Below, in pieces: positions 1-8,356 of a DNA stretch of 64,000 bases. The position numbers and the translations under genes are program-made. The stretch is from Oceanobacillus zhaokaii (GTDB taxonomy: Bacteria; Bacillota; Bacilli; Bacillales; Amphibacillaceae). Position 1 is the stretch's first letter, and each line of letters starts with the position of its first letter. The stretch lies in the NCBI RefSeq assembly GCF_003352005.1, contig NZ_CP024848.1:1559001-1623000 (forward strand), given 5' to 3'. The notes under the pieces were generated by a model, which did no database searches, was not told the DNA's origin, and saw only the letters and a program-made list of their open reading frames with translations.

Positions 1-1204
1 TTTTTTGCTTCGCTTCCGCTTCGGCAATCCCTTTTAGACGGATAATTTCTGCTTCTGCTTCCCCTTGAGCACGTTCTGCATCTGCTTTTGCTAGACCATC
101 CACGCGAACCCGTTCTGCTTCTGCTTTTGCCTGAGATTCAATGCGATATTGGTTCGCATCTGCTGCAGCAATTTGCTTCGCTTTATCCGCTATTGCCGCT
201 TGTTCAACGGAATAACGGTCCGCGTCCGCTTTCTTCTTAACTTCTGAATCATATTGCTTCTCACGGCGAAGAATTTCTTTTTCTTCTAGTTCTATTTGTT
301 TTTGACGCTCAATAATTTTAATTTGCATCTGTTGCTCTGTAACCTGCTGCTTCGCACGGGCTGTTTCGAAGTCATATGCTTGGTCGGCTCGTGCTTTAGC
401 AATATCTTGCTCGCGACGATACTCCGCAGTCTTTAATTGATTCACTTTTTCCGCCTCGGCAATTTCAGTTGATCTTTCCAGTTCCGCTTTCTGTGCTTCT
501 TTTGCTGCCTCAGCACGTTTAATTCTTGTTTCTTTATCTGCTTCAGCTGTTGCAATATCTGCATCACGTTTTACTTGCGCAATTCGAGGCTTACCTAATG
601 AATCTAGATAGCCATTTTTGTCTTTTACTTCTTTAATTGTAAAGGATACAATAACTAACCCCATTTTCGCTAAATCCTGAGAAGCGACACGTTGCACTTC
701 TTGGGAAAATTTATCACGATTCTTATAAATCTCTTCAACAGTCATTGATCCCAGAATTGAGCGTAAATGACCTTCGAGCACTTCTTTTGCTTCGTTTTCT
801 CGATCATCTCTCGATTTTCCGAGAAATTGTTCTGCTGCTGTAGCGATTTCACTAATAGATCCACCTATTTTAATAATTGCTGTTCCGTCGGCCATAACTG
901 GAACACCTTGTTCCGTATATACCTCAGGAGTAGAGACTTCAAGTTTACTAGATAGTAAGCTTAGTGGTTCCGCTTGTTGAAATACAGGAAGTACGAACGT
1001 ACCGCCACCGCGAATAATTTTAATTTTATTCCCTGATTCATCTACATGTACATTTTTGCCGCCAAGATAACTACCGGTAACAATTAATGCTTCATCAGGT
1101 CCTGCAGTACGATACTTTGTTACAAATACACCAATAAGTGCAACTACGATAAAAATGACGATTGCAATTGCAATCCAAATAAATGCTGAAATACCTAAGA
1201 ACAT
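1..1204 (-). CDS. floT: Flotillin-like SPFH scaffold protein, 3' end beyond window
   Basis: Membrane scaffold of the flotillin family, which organises fluid membrane microdomains. The ORF starts at 1204 and stays open for about 401 codons to the window edge, so the C-terminus is missing. The N-terminus is one hydrophobic hairpin (about residues 4-28), followed by an SPFH/PHB domain, then a long Ala/Glu/Lys/Arg-rich coiled coil with repeated AEA, KAEA and AEAER motifs. The gene lies 52 bp downstream of yuaF on the same strand, matching the B. subtilis yuaF-floT(yuaG) order, where both are SigW-dependent. A GGGGGAAAA ribosome-binding site precedes the ATG. The alternative flotillin FloA is less likely because of the YuaF partner. 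Confidence 0.93.
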   Translation of the reverse strand, partial: MFLGISAFIWIAIAIVIFIVVALIGVFVTKYRTAGPDEALIVTGSYLGGKNVHVDESGNKIKIIRGGGTFVLPVFQQAEPLSLLSSKLEVSTPEVYTEQGVPVMADGTAIIKIGGSISEIATAAEQFLGKSRDDRENEAKEVLEGHLRSILGSMTVEEIYKNRDKFSQEVQRVASQDLAKMGLVIVSFTIKEVKDKNGYLDSLGKPRIAQVKRDADIATAEADKETRIKRAEAAKEAQKAELERSTEIAEAEKVNQLKTAEYRREQDIAKARADQAYDFETARAKQQVTEQQMQIKIIERQKQIELEEKEILRREKQYDSEVKKKADADRYSVEQAAIADKAKQIAAADANQYRIESQAKAEAERVRVDGLAKADAERAQGEAEAEIIRLKGIAEAEAKQK

Positions 1205-1256
1205 AAATTTTCCCCCTTATTATTTTTATTATAAAAATACCATAGCAAAGGTATGA

Positions 1257-1802
1257 TTAACTTAACTGATGGATGTCTAAATTATTTTCATATGATTCTA
1301 CATACAAGACACCTTTTTCGACATTAATAATAAGTACTTGCTGTCCTTCTTGAATTATCTTATTTTCATAGCATGCGGCAGGCTTTGAAATACGACCGCT
1401 CTTACTTTCAATAACAACCTCACCAAAACCATTTTCAGGAATCGATATAATTACTTTGCCTACTCTTCCTTTTAAAGACTCTTCTGTATAACTAAGAGAT
1501 TCCTCAGCAGAAGACATCGGAATAAGTATGAAGATGTTTAAAAGGGTGACTAATAAAAGTCCAAATAAGATGGATATAATTAATATTAAAATGCTGTTGA
1601 GTGTTGTGACACTTTCAAGAATATAGCCAGAAGCTGATGTAAATGTTAGAAATGCCAAAATTAAAACTGGATTAAAAAATCCGAACATCTCGCCAATACC
1701 TTCTAATATATCTCCAAAAAAAAGGAAGAGAATGGTTAAGATTCCTGCGATAATAAGTGTAGTAAGGTAAACTGTTTCGATTGGAGTACCAAAAAGAACC
1801 AT
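1257..1802 (-). CDS. yuaF: NfeD-like membrane protein YuaF
   Basis: Small NfeD-type membrane protein that partners flotillin. About 180 residues: four hydrophobic segments within residues 1-110, then a soluble C-terminal beta-rich OB-fold-like domain containing GRVGKVII and GFGEVVI segments, as in other NfeD C-terminal domains. I chose ATG at 1802 because GAGGAG lies 8 nt upstream; the in-frame GTG at 1811 overlaps that ribosome-binding site. First gene of the yuaF-floT operon and preceded by a SigW-type promoter. B. subtilis YuaF affects membrane fluidity and flotillin function; the same role is inferred here. Confidence 0.85.
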   Translation of the reverse strand: MVLFGTPIETVYLTTLIIAGILTILFLFFGDILEGIGEMFGFFNPVLILAFLTFTSASGYILESVTTLNSILILIISILFGLLLVTLLNIFILIPMSSAEESLSYTEESLKGRVGKVIISIPENGFGEVVIESKSGRISKPAACYENKIIQEGQQVLIINVEKGVLYVESYENNLDIHQLS

Positions 1803-1843
1803 GGAAATCACTCCTCTATATATATTTTAGCTATTAATCTTTA

Positions 1844-1870
1844 TACGGATTTATATTCCAATAGGTTTCA
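1844..1870 (-). promoter_or_regulatory. SigW-type ECF promoter for yuaF-floT
   Basis: On the minus strand TGAAAC (1865-1870) is followed after 17 bp by CGTA (1844-1847), 42 bp upstream of the yuaF start. The consensus for SigW promoters is TGAAAC-N16/17-CGTA. B. subtilis yuaF-floT is known to be SigW controlled, which supports the reading. Confidence 0.75.
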
Positions 1871-2053
1871 AAAAAGTGGGGGAATTTTTAAAAAATAAAT
1901 TTGAGTACTATTTTGCAAACTCCTATTAACTATATTCAAGTTAATTCTATATATCAACTTATTTATGGGTAATATTTACTGTTATGTACTAATTAGAAAT
2001 ATCTTTAATTGTCAATGGGGAAATAAAATGTTCAAAATATGTTCATAAATTGT

Positions 2054-2082
2054 TTGACAAAACTGTGAACAGGGAACATAAT
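2054..2082 (+). promoter_or_regulatory. SigmaA promoter of the small membrane protein gene
   Basis: TTGACA (2054-2059), a 17-bp spacer and CATAAT (2077-2082). It lies inside the 5' part of the longest open frame (from TTG 2050), which argues that translation starts downstream at 2104. Confidence 0.7.
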
Positions 2083-2103
2083 AAAGTAAAGGAGCTGTTA
2101 AAT

Positions 2104-2331
2104 ATGAATGCACATAAGCAAATATTAAAAGTCACTTCATTTATTTGTGGAATATTGATCATCATAGGTACTGCGCTCTTTATGTATGGATACTTTGTGA
2201 ACGGTTACCAAAATGTTGCTGGTGTTGGAGCAGGGGCAGTTATGGGGGCTGCGTTTATCTTTATCATGGGCGTGTTTCTAGTCGCTACTGAAGAGATGAT
2301 CGAGAGAAACAGACAAAGAAAACTTTCTTAA
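2104..2331 (+). CDS. Small two-helix membrane protein, unknown function
   Basis: 75-residue protein with two predicted membrane segments (about residues 9-31 and 38-61) joined by a short Gly/Ala-rich turn, ending in a charged tail rich in Glu, Arg and Lys. I chose ATG 2104 because AAAGGAG lies 9 nt upstream and a sigmaA promoter covers 2054-2082; the longer TTG start at 2050 would lie upstream of the transcription start. Single gene with its own promoter and terminator, convergent with qoxD. No family recognised. Confidence 0.75.
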   Translation: MNAHKQILKVTSFICGILIIIGTALFMYGYFVNGYQNVAGVGAGAVMGAAFIFIMGVFLVATEEMIERNRQRKLS

Positions 2332-2352
2332 TGATAAAAAATACGAACATAA

Positions 2353-2388
2353 AAAAGAGGGCGTCATATAAAATGACGTCCTCTTTAA
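2353..2388. terminator. Bidirectional terminator between small membrane gene and qoxD
   Basis: Inverted repeat AAAGAGG-GCGTCAT / ATGACG-CCTCTTT flanked by A-rich and T-rich runs, placed between two convergent genes. Confidence 0.85.
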
Positions 2389-2395
2389 TTTATAA

Positions 2396-2680
2396 TTACA
2401 TATATCCCCATACCATTGCAAGCAAGCTACCAAAGATTGTAACTAGTGCAATAAATATCGAATAGAATAAACTTGTATAAATCATACCTTTATCTTTACT
2501 CTCACCAGCATGCATAAAGATGATTAACTGAACACCTGCTTGAATGAATGCTGTTACTAGCAGAATTGTCATCCCTAATTCAAAGGACATATCCATGAAG
2601 TAAACACTAAGTGCAACGACTGTAAGTAACAACGAGAAGACAAACCCATTGACTTGTTTAGCTGGAAATAGTTCCTTCAT
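2396..2680 (-). CDS. qoxD: Cytochrome aa3 quinol oxidase subunit IV
   Basis: Small subunit IV (94 residues) of the heme-copper menaquinol oxidase in the cytoplasmic membrane. Three hydrophobic helices are visible (about residues 10-30, 36-56 and 70-92), the usual size and topology for QoxD/CyoD. It is the last gene of qoxABCD, starting 1 bp after the qoxC stop, so translation is probably coupled. A bidirectional terminator follows. Subunit IV is thought to aid assembly or stability. Confidence 0.93.
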   Translation of the reverse strand: MKELFPAKQVNGFVFSLLLTVVALSVYFMDMSFELGMTILLVTAFIQAGVQLIIFMHAGESKDKGMIYTSLFYSIFIALVTIFGSLLAMVWGYM

Positions 2681-2681
2681 A

Positions 2682-3278
2682 TTACATCATTCCTTTCAAG
2701 TAGATGAAGCTGAAGATGAAGATCCACATTACATCTAAGAAATGCCAATACAATGAGAAAATAAATGTTTTATTTGCTGTTCTAGGATTAAAGCCGTCCT
2801 TCTTAATTTGCATCGTGATGAAAATTCCCCAGAATAAGCCAAATGTAACGTGGGCACCATGAGTCCCAAGTGTTGTGAGTAGCATACCTGTGAAGGCACT
2901 TGTTTGCAATCCAGCACCAACATGATAGTAATGAATGAATTCATAAATCTCAACACTTAGGAATCCAGCACCTAGCAATAGCGTAATTGCCAGGAAGGTA
3001 ATCGTTGCATTTTTACGCCCTAGACGCATCGCGTTAACTGCAAGACCAATTGTAAAACTACTTGTCAAAAGTAAGAATGTTTCAATTAAAACAGGTGTGA
3101 TTTCAAAGATCTCAGCACCAGTTGGACCACTGCCTGTACGATCTGCGTAGATGAAATAGGTAGTGAAGAGGGTTGCGAAAAGCATAATTTCCGCACCAAG
3201 GAAAATCCAGAAACCAAGAATATTCATTTCATTTTGTTCTGTACTATATTCAAGAGGCTGCGTGTTATCGATTTTCAT
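2682..3278 (-). CDS. qoxC: Cytochrome aa3 quinol oxidase subunit III
   Basis: 198-residue subunit III of the quinol oxidase, with five hydrophobic helices and family motifs such as GFWIFLGAE near residue 22, GTHGAHVTFG near 138 and the terminal YWHFLDVMWIFIF. Its ATG overlaps the qoxB stop codon (TAATG), so it is translationally coupled to qoxB. Length is typical of QoxC/CyoC. Subunit III does not carry redox centres and probably stabilises the catalytic core. Confidence 0.95.
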   Translation of the reverse strand: MKIDNTQPLEYSTEQNEMNILGFWIFLGAEIMLFATLFTTYFIYADRTGSGPTGAEIFEITPVLIETFLLLTSSFTIGLAVNAMRLGRKNATITFLAITLLLGAGFLSVEIYEFIHYYHVGAGLQTSAFTGMLLTTLGTHGAHVTFGLFWGIFITMQIKKDGFNPRTANKTFIFSLYWHFLDVMWIFIFSFIYLKGMM

Positions 3279-5224
3279 TAGTTAGCACCTCCGTTTTTAT
3301 TTTCCGTTTCATTAATTTCACTTACAGGTATATAATGTCCGTCATCCTTTTCAAATGTGCGGTACACCATACAAGCAAAGAAAGCAATTGCTGAAATGAT
3401 GACTCCAGCCCAAATGTAGAAAACAAATGAGAATGCAAAGACGAACATAATTCCAGACATAATTATCGGCAAGCCACTGTTATTTGGCATGTGGATTTTT
3501 TTAATCTTGCCCTTAAAGATCTGATAGCCTTTTGTCTTCTGATCCCAAAGTGCATCAGATGATTCAACTTCTGGTGTAACAGGGAAGTTATAGCTTTGAA
3601 CTGGACTTTGTGTAGCCCATTCCAGTGAGCGTGCATCCCATGGATCATTACCGATATTTCTTGGTGAATTTTTAATACTGTAAAGCACGTTATAGACAAT
3701 AATGATAAATCCAATAGCCATTAGACCTGCCCCAAAGAATGAAAGCATATTTAATGGACCGAATCCAGTAGCCTCAGAATATGTGTACATACGACGTGCT
3801 TGACCATCTAACCCCGTAATATACATCGGGAAGAATGAGAAACAGAAACCGACAGTAATAAACCAGAACGCCCATTTACCGATTTTTTCATTCAGCATGA
3901 AACCGAACATTTTCGGCCACCAGTATGTTAATCCTGCTAGCATTGCGAATACAACACCAGGAATAATAACATTATGGAAGTGGGCAACTAGGAACATTGT
4001 ATTATGATACTGGAAGTCCGCACTAGCAACCCCAAGCATAACACCAGTAACCCCGCCGATTGTAAATAATGGAATAAATGCGACAGAATATAGCATTGGT
4101 ACTGTGAACCTGATTTTACCCTTCCACATGGTCAGCAGCCAGTTAAAGATCTTAATCCCCGTTGGTACGGCAATGGCCATTGTCGTAATGGAGAAGATGC
4201 TATTTGTAAATGCATCGTGACCCATTGTAAAGAAATGGTGTGCCCAAACTAAGAATGACATAAGTGAAATGATAACCATAGATGCTACCATTGATTTATA
4301 ACCATAGAGATTTCTTCCAGAGAAAGTTGAGATAATCTGACTGTAAATTCCAAAAGCAGGGAGAATTAAGATATAAACCTCAGGATGTCCCCAAACCCAG
4401 AATAGGTTAGCCCAGTGCATATCCATTCCGCCATCAGTTGATGTAAATAGCGAAGTTCCGAATTGACGATCTAAAGTACCCATTAATAGAGCGATAGTCA
4501 ATACAGGGAAAGCAAAGACTATAATTGCATTTGTTATAAGAGAAGCCCAAGTGAACATTGGCATTTTCATTAACTTCATGCCTGGAGCTCGCATCTTGAT
4601 AATCGTTACAATAAAGTTAATACCAGTCATTAATGTCCCAAGACCAGAAATTTGCAGTGCCCAGTTGTAATAGTTAACACCAACAGAGGTACTGAATTCA
4701 TTACTCGCTAATGGATAATAATTTGTCCAGCCAGCATCAGGTGAACCACCAACTACAAATGAAATATTAAATAGCATGGCACCTGCGAAAAACAACCAAA
4801 AGCTAAGTGCATTTAATCTTGGAAAAGCAACATCTCTCGCACCAATTTGTAATGGTACAACTAAGTTCATCATACCGATGATGAATGGCATCGCCATAAA
4901 GAGGACCATGACAACTCCGTGAGTTGTAAATACCTCATTATAGTGCTGTGCATCTAAAAATCCATTATCTGGTACAGAAGTTTGTAGACGCATCATAACT
5001 GCATCTGCACCACCACGGAATAGCATAAGTAAAGCGGAAATAATATACATAATTCCGATTCGTTTATGGTCAACTGTTGTTAACCATTCTTTCCACAAGT
5101 AGCCCCATTTCTTAAAATAAGTAATACCAAAAATGATAGCAAGAACGGTAAGCCCAATGGCTACCATCGATGCATATATCAATGGACTTGGATGGGGAAC
5201 GGCGAATCTTTCAAAAAACTCCAT
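3278..5224 (-). CDS. qoxB: Cytochrome aa3 quinol oxidase subunit I
   Basis: Catalytic subunit I (648 residues) that oxidises menaquinol, reduces O2 to water and pumps protons. About 14-15 membrane helices. Diagnostic motifs: VDHKRIGIMY near residue 51, GHPEVY near 279 (CuB His and cross-linked Tyr region), the His pair in WAHHFFTMG near 329, and HFHNV around 415 for the heme ligands. Lies between qoxA and qoxC in the usual order. All recognised metal-ligand motifs are intact, so the enzyme should be functional. Confidence 0.97.
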   Translation of the reverse strand: MEFFERFAVPHPSPLIYASMVAIGLTVLAIIFGITYFKKWGYLWKEWLTTVDHKRIGIMYIISALLMLFRGGADAVMMRLQTSVPDNGFLDAQHYNEVFTTHGVVMVLFMAMPFIIGMMNLVVPLQIGARDVAFPRLNALSFWLFFAGAMLFNISFVVGGSPDAGWTNYYPLASNEFSTSVGVNYYNWALQISGLGTLMTGINFIVTIIKMRAPGMKLMKMPMFTWASLITNAIIVFAFPVLTIALLMGTLDRQFGTSLFTSTDGGMDMHWANLFWVWGHPEVYILILPAFGIYSQIISTFSGRNLYGYKSMVASMVIISLMSFLVWAHHFFTMGHDAFTNSIFSITTMAIAVPTGIKIFNWLLTMWKGKIRFTVPMLYSVAFIPLFTIGGVTGVMLGVASADFQYHNTMFLVAHFHNVIIPGVVFAMLAGLTYWWPKMFGFMLNEKIGKWAFWFITVGFCFSFFPMYITGLDGQARRMYTYSEATGFGPLNMLSFFGAGLMAIGFIIIVYNVLYSIKNSPRNIGNDPWDARSLEWATQSPVQSYNFPVTPEVESSDALWDQKTKGYQIFKGKIKKIHMPNNSGLPIIMSGIMFVFAFSFVFYIWAGVIISAIAFFACMVYRTFEKDDGHYIPVSEINETENKNGGAN

Positions 5225-5281
5225 GTTTATTTATCTCCTTTCGAGAAGCTTGTTGTCTAAATAGCGTATTTAATAAAAATT

Positions 5282-6199
5282 TTAGTGCTGGTCATGTTCT
5301 GACTCTGTGTCAGTATCTTCATGTTCGGCACTATCATGATCTGTTTCAGAAGAACCGTGATTATGTCCACCATTCTCTCCTTCAGGAGCTGGTGAAAAAT
5401 CTAAATGAGTACCAGTAAATGTCATCTGTCCAAGGTGACCTGGTTCTAGTAATTTAGTAAACTCTTCTTCTGTTATTGGATCAGCTGTAGCGTGAATATC
5501 TTCTACCCATGAGTCAAACTCTTCAGGTTCTAGTGAAGTAACGTTAAAGGTATTTTCAGCAAAGCCTTCACCATTAAAGTTAGAATTTCGTCCTACCATT
5601 TCAGCAGGCACGTCAGCCACTACATTTAATTTATTCACCATGTCAGCCATCGCATATTTTTGTCCTGCTAGCTGTGGAACCCAGAAGCTTGAGATTGTGC
5701 TATGTGAATAAAGTCTAAACTCAACAGGTCGATGAGTTGGAATAAATACATAGTTAACCGTTTCAATATCTTGTTCTGGATAAGCGAAATGCCATTTCCA
5801 ATCAGATGATGATGCATAAATTACTAATGGCTCTTGATCCTCATAACCCTCAGGTATCGCTTCAACTTGATAAGTCGACATAACAGAAACAACAGATAGG
5901 AAAGCAACAATTAATACTGGAATTCCAACGATAATTCCTTCCACAATAGGATTTCCTTCGATATGAGGTGGCTCATAATCTTCAGGCTGTTTCGATGCAC
6001 GATATTTTACTAGCATGTTAATTAGAAGTACGATAACGGTAATTACGACTACTGCCATTGTAATGATTGAAATCCAAATAACATTAGAAATAGTCGCTGC
6101 TTGAGGACCTTTCGTATCGAATACAAGCAATGGCTCACAGCCTGTTAGTATCATGGAAATAGTAAGTAGTCCAAATAATAAGGCTAATTTGATTTTCAT
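5282..6199 (-). CDS. qoxA: Cytochrome aa3 quinol oxidase subunit II (lipoprotein)
   Basis: Subunit II (305 residues). A lipoprotein signal ends in ILTGC with Cys21 as the acylation site; two more hydrophobic helices (about residues 42-64 and 88-110) precede an extracytoplasmic cupredoxin-type domain with SDWKWHFAYP near 131. As expected for a quinol oxidase, I see no CuA Cys-x3-Cys site. The last about 30 residues form an unusual tail rich in His, Asp, Glu and Ser. First gene of qoxABCD, preceded by a Rex-like operator. The tail could bind metal or reflect halophilic surface adaptation; neither is shown. Confidence 0.95.
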   Translation of the reverse strand: MKIKLALLFGLLTISMILTGCEPLLVFDTKGPQAATISNVIWISIITMAVVVITVIVLLINMLVKYRASKQPEDYEPPHIEGNPIVEGIIVGIPVLIVAFLSVVSVMSTYQVEAIPEGYEDQEPLVIYASSSDWKWHFAYPEQDIETVNYVFIPTHRPVEFRLYSHSTISSFWVPQLAGQKYAMADMVNKLNVVADVPAEMVGRNSNFNGEGFAENTFNVTSLEPEEFDSWVEDIHATADPITEEEFTKLLEPGHLGQMTFTGTHLDFSPAPEGENGGHNHGSSETDHDSAEHEDTDTESEHDQH

Positions 6200-6270
6200 T
6201 TAAGTAAGAACCCCTTTCTTCATTGTATTTTTATCTAGTATTAAGCAAAATAGCTCTAAAACCTCTTAAT

Positions 6271-6299
6271 ATACTAGTATCATATAAAGGAAAAAACAA
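6271..6299 (-). promoter_or_regulatory. Candidate sigmaA promoter of qoxABCD
   Basis: On the minus strand TTGTTT (6294-6299), 17-bp spacer, TAGTAT (6271-6276), about 72 bp upstream of qoxA. The -35 is only a partial match, so confidence is moderate. Confidence 0.5.
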
Positions 6300-6303
6300 G
6301 ACA

Positions 6304-6321
6304 TTGTTAATTATTTCACAA
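6304..6321. promoter_or_regulatory. Rex-like redox operator upstream of qoxABCD
   Basis: TTGTTAATTATTTCACAA (minus strand TTGTGAAATAATTAACAA) differs by one base from the Rex consensus TTGTGAAW4TTCACAA. It sits just upstream of the -35 of the candidate qox promoter. Rex is the NADH/NAD+-responsive repressor of respiration and fermentation genes in Gram-positive bacteria. Confidence 0.65.
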
Positions 6322-6513
6322 AAAATTCATCTAAATTTGTACGATTTGTGTATGCTTCTGGAATTTTTGCTATTTTTCACGTAATTTATCTATTCGTAAT
6401 AATTTAACTATTAATGAAACAACTTAATACTAAATTTACAATAAATTATAATTAATTACATAATAGCAAGATATAATAAAGTAAAGAGATATTGAACTGA
6501 GAGGAGTGAAAAA

Positions 6514-7041
6514 GTGACGAAAATATTGCATCAATTTTACAATTTGGAATGCCAGTTAATCCTTTATATCAATCAATACTTCGAAAAGAAACATGTAAAT
6601 GCTTTTTTTAGATTTATTACTCATCTTGGTGGTGCGAGATTTACGATTATTAGTGTGTTATCCATTATTTTCCTTGCCAATGGATCATTAAGACTGGCAG
6701 CAATAGCTAGCGCGATAGCATTAACAATAAGTCACATTCCTGTGGCACTTGTAAAGAAACTATTTCCACGAAAGCGGCCATATTTAGCACTTAATCGTGT
6801 CAATGTTGTTGATAATCCATTACAGGATCATTCGTTTCCATCAGGACATACAACTGCGATATTTTCGCTTCTAATTCCGTTTGTATTATTTATTCCGTTA
6901 CTAGCAATTATTCTATTACCAATCGGTTTTATTGTCGGACTTTCGAGGATTTATTTAGGACTGCATTATCCTTCTGATGTGATGGCAGGATGTTTATTAG
7001 GATGTATTACAGGGTTGATTGTATCTCAGTTCATGCTTTAA
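6514..7041 (+). CDS. PAP2-family membrane phosphatase
   Basis: 175-residue membrane phosphatase of the PAP2 (acid phosphatase) superfamily. All three signature blocks are present: K-x6-RP in KKLFPRKRP near residue 79, PSGH near 107, and SR-x5-H-x3-D in SRIYLGLHYPSD near 145. About five or six membrane helices. Family members dephosphorylate phosphatidic acid, phosphatidylglycerophosphate or undecaprenyl pyrophosphate; the substrate cannot be fixed from sequence. GTG start with GAGAGGAG upstream. The following glycosyltransferase, 75 bp away on the same strand, suggests a role in envelope lipid or glycan metabolism. Confidence 0.88.
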   Translation: MTKILHQFYNLECQLILYINQYFEKKHVNAFFRFITHLGGARFTIISVLSIIFLANGSLRLAAIASAIALTISHIPVALVKKLFPRKRPYLALNRVNVVDNPLQDHSFPSGHTTAIFSLLIPFVLFIPLLAIILLPIGFIVGLSRIYLGLHYPSDVMAGCLLGCITGLIVSQFML

Positions 7042-7116
7042 GACTTAAGATTAAATGTTAGTCGACTTCTTTTGCATAGATAGCTTTATGACAATATTTA
7101 TTGGGGGAGAATTGCA

Positions 7117-8262
7117 TTGAAAATCGCTATTTTTACCGATACGTATGCACCTGATGTAAATGGGGTGGCAAAAACATTAGAGCGGTTTACATCATATCTC
7201 GAGGGTAATCAAGTTGAATTTCGAGTGTTCGCACCTAGAAGTACGGTAAATAAGGATTTATTTTCTAAAGATGTATCTCGTTTTGTGAGTTTACCATTAT
7301 TTTTATATAAAGAATGCAGTTTTGCAATACCTAATATGCTTCAGATAAGAGAGGAATTATTAGAGTTTAAACCTGATTTAATACATGTAGCAACACCATT
7401 TAATCTTGGGTTATGCGGATTACATTATGCTAAGAAACTAGATATTCCGATTGTTGGTTCTTATCACACCGATTTCGATAAGTATTTAGAGTACTATGAT
7501 TTGCAGTTCTTATCTAAAATGCTTTGGAAGTATATGCATTGGTTTCATCGACCACTCCGTAAAATTTTTGTCCCATCTATTGACACGAAAGAGCAATTAC
7601 TAAGGCAAGGATTCACTAATTTATCGATTTGGCCACGGGGAGTAGATTGCTCTGTTTTTAATCCAAATTATGACTCCAACATGATACGAGAAAAATACAA
7701 CATTCATGAAAAATATATACTGCTTTATGTTGGCCGTATTTCACCTGAAAAGGATATCATGTTATTACCTGAAATTAACAAGCAGTTGCTTCCTGCGGTA
7801 AGGGATAATGTACATTGGCTAATTGTTGGTGATGGTCCTGTAAAAAAGGAATTAGAGAATTTGAATCTAAATAATATGTCATTTGCTGGATTTTTGGAAA
7901 AGGGAGATTTAGCGTCGGCATATGCCGCTTCAGATTTATTTGTCTTTCCATCTGCAACCGAAACCTTTGGAAATGTGGTACTCGAATCGATGGCAGCAGG
8001 TACACCGGTAATAGGCGCAAATGCGGGTGGAGTACGGACGATAATTCAGGATGAAGTAACAGGAAGACTGTGCAATGAGAAAGATGTTGGTGCTTTTGTT
8101 GAAACTATAATAAGTTTATTGTCATCAGAAGAAGAAAGGAAAACAATGAGCGTAAAAGGAATTAAATATGCACAAAGCCAATCATGGGATGCGATATTCA
8201 GCAGGTTACTTGCTGAATATGAAGAAGCGCTTGCTGAAGAAGAATATAGGATTCTTGCTTAA
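7117..8262 (+). CDS. GT4-family glycosyltransferase
   Basis: 381-residue retaining GT-B glycosyltransferase. The N-terminal half shows the FTDTYAPDVNGVAKT opening and the DLIHVATPFNLG segment; the C-terminal half has YVGRISPEKD near residue 205 and the nucleotide-sugar E-x7-E element in SATETFGNVVLESMAAGTPV near 280. Related to the mannosyl or glucosyl transferases that act on phosphatidylinositol or diacylglycerol; the acceptor is not known. TTG start behind GGGGGAGA. Probably cotranscribed with the PAP2 phosphatase and ended by a strong hairpin. Confidence 0.88.
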   Translation: MKIAIFTDTYAPDVNGVAKTLERFTSYLEGNQVEFRVFAPRSTVNKDLFSKDVSRFVSLPLFLYKECSFAIPNMLQIREELLEFKPDLIHVATPFNLGLCGLHYAKKLDIPIVGSYHTDFDKYLEYYDLQFLSKMLWKYMHWFHRPLRKIFVPSIDTKEQLLRQGFTNLSIWPRGVDCSVFNPNYDSNMIREKYNIHEKYILLYVGRISPEKDIMLLPEINKQLLPAVRDNVHWLIVGDGPVKKELENLNLNNMSFAGFLEKGDLASAYAASDLFVFPSATETFGNVVLESMAAGTPVIGANAGGVRTIIQDEVTGRLCNEKDVGAFVETIISLLSSEEERKTMSVKGIKYAQSQSWDAIFSRLLAEYEEALAEEEYRILA

Positions 8263-8299
8263 TATTCACTAGGCTGTTTTCTGAAAAAGATTTATAAAA

Positions 8300-8344
8300 A
8301 AACTTGGCTGTCACCGAAAGGCTTGGTGACAGCCAAGTTTTCTA
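8300..8344. terminator. Bidirectional terminator after the glycosyltransferase
   Basis: Long stem AACTTGGCTGTCACC / GGTGACAGCCAAGTT with an A run before and a T run after, between convergent genes. Its core closely resembles the hairpin at 61413-61458. Confidence 0.92.
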
Positions 8345-8356
8345 ATATTTGAGCTT

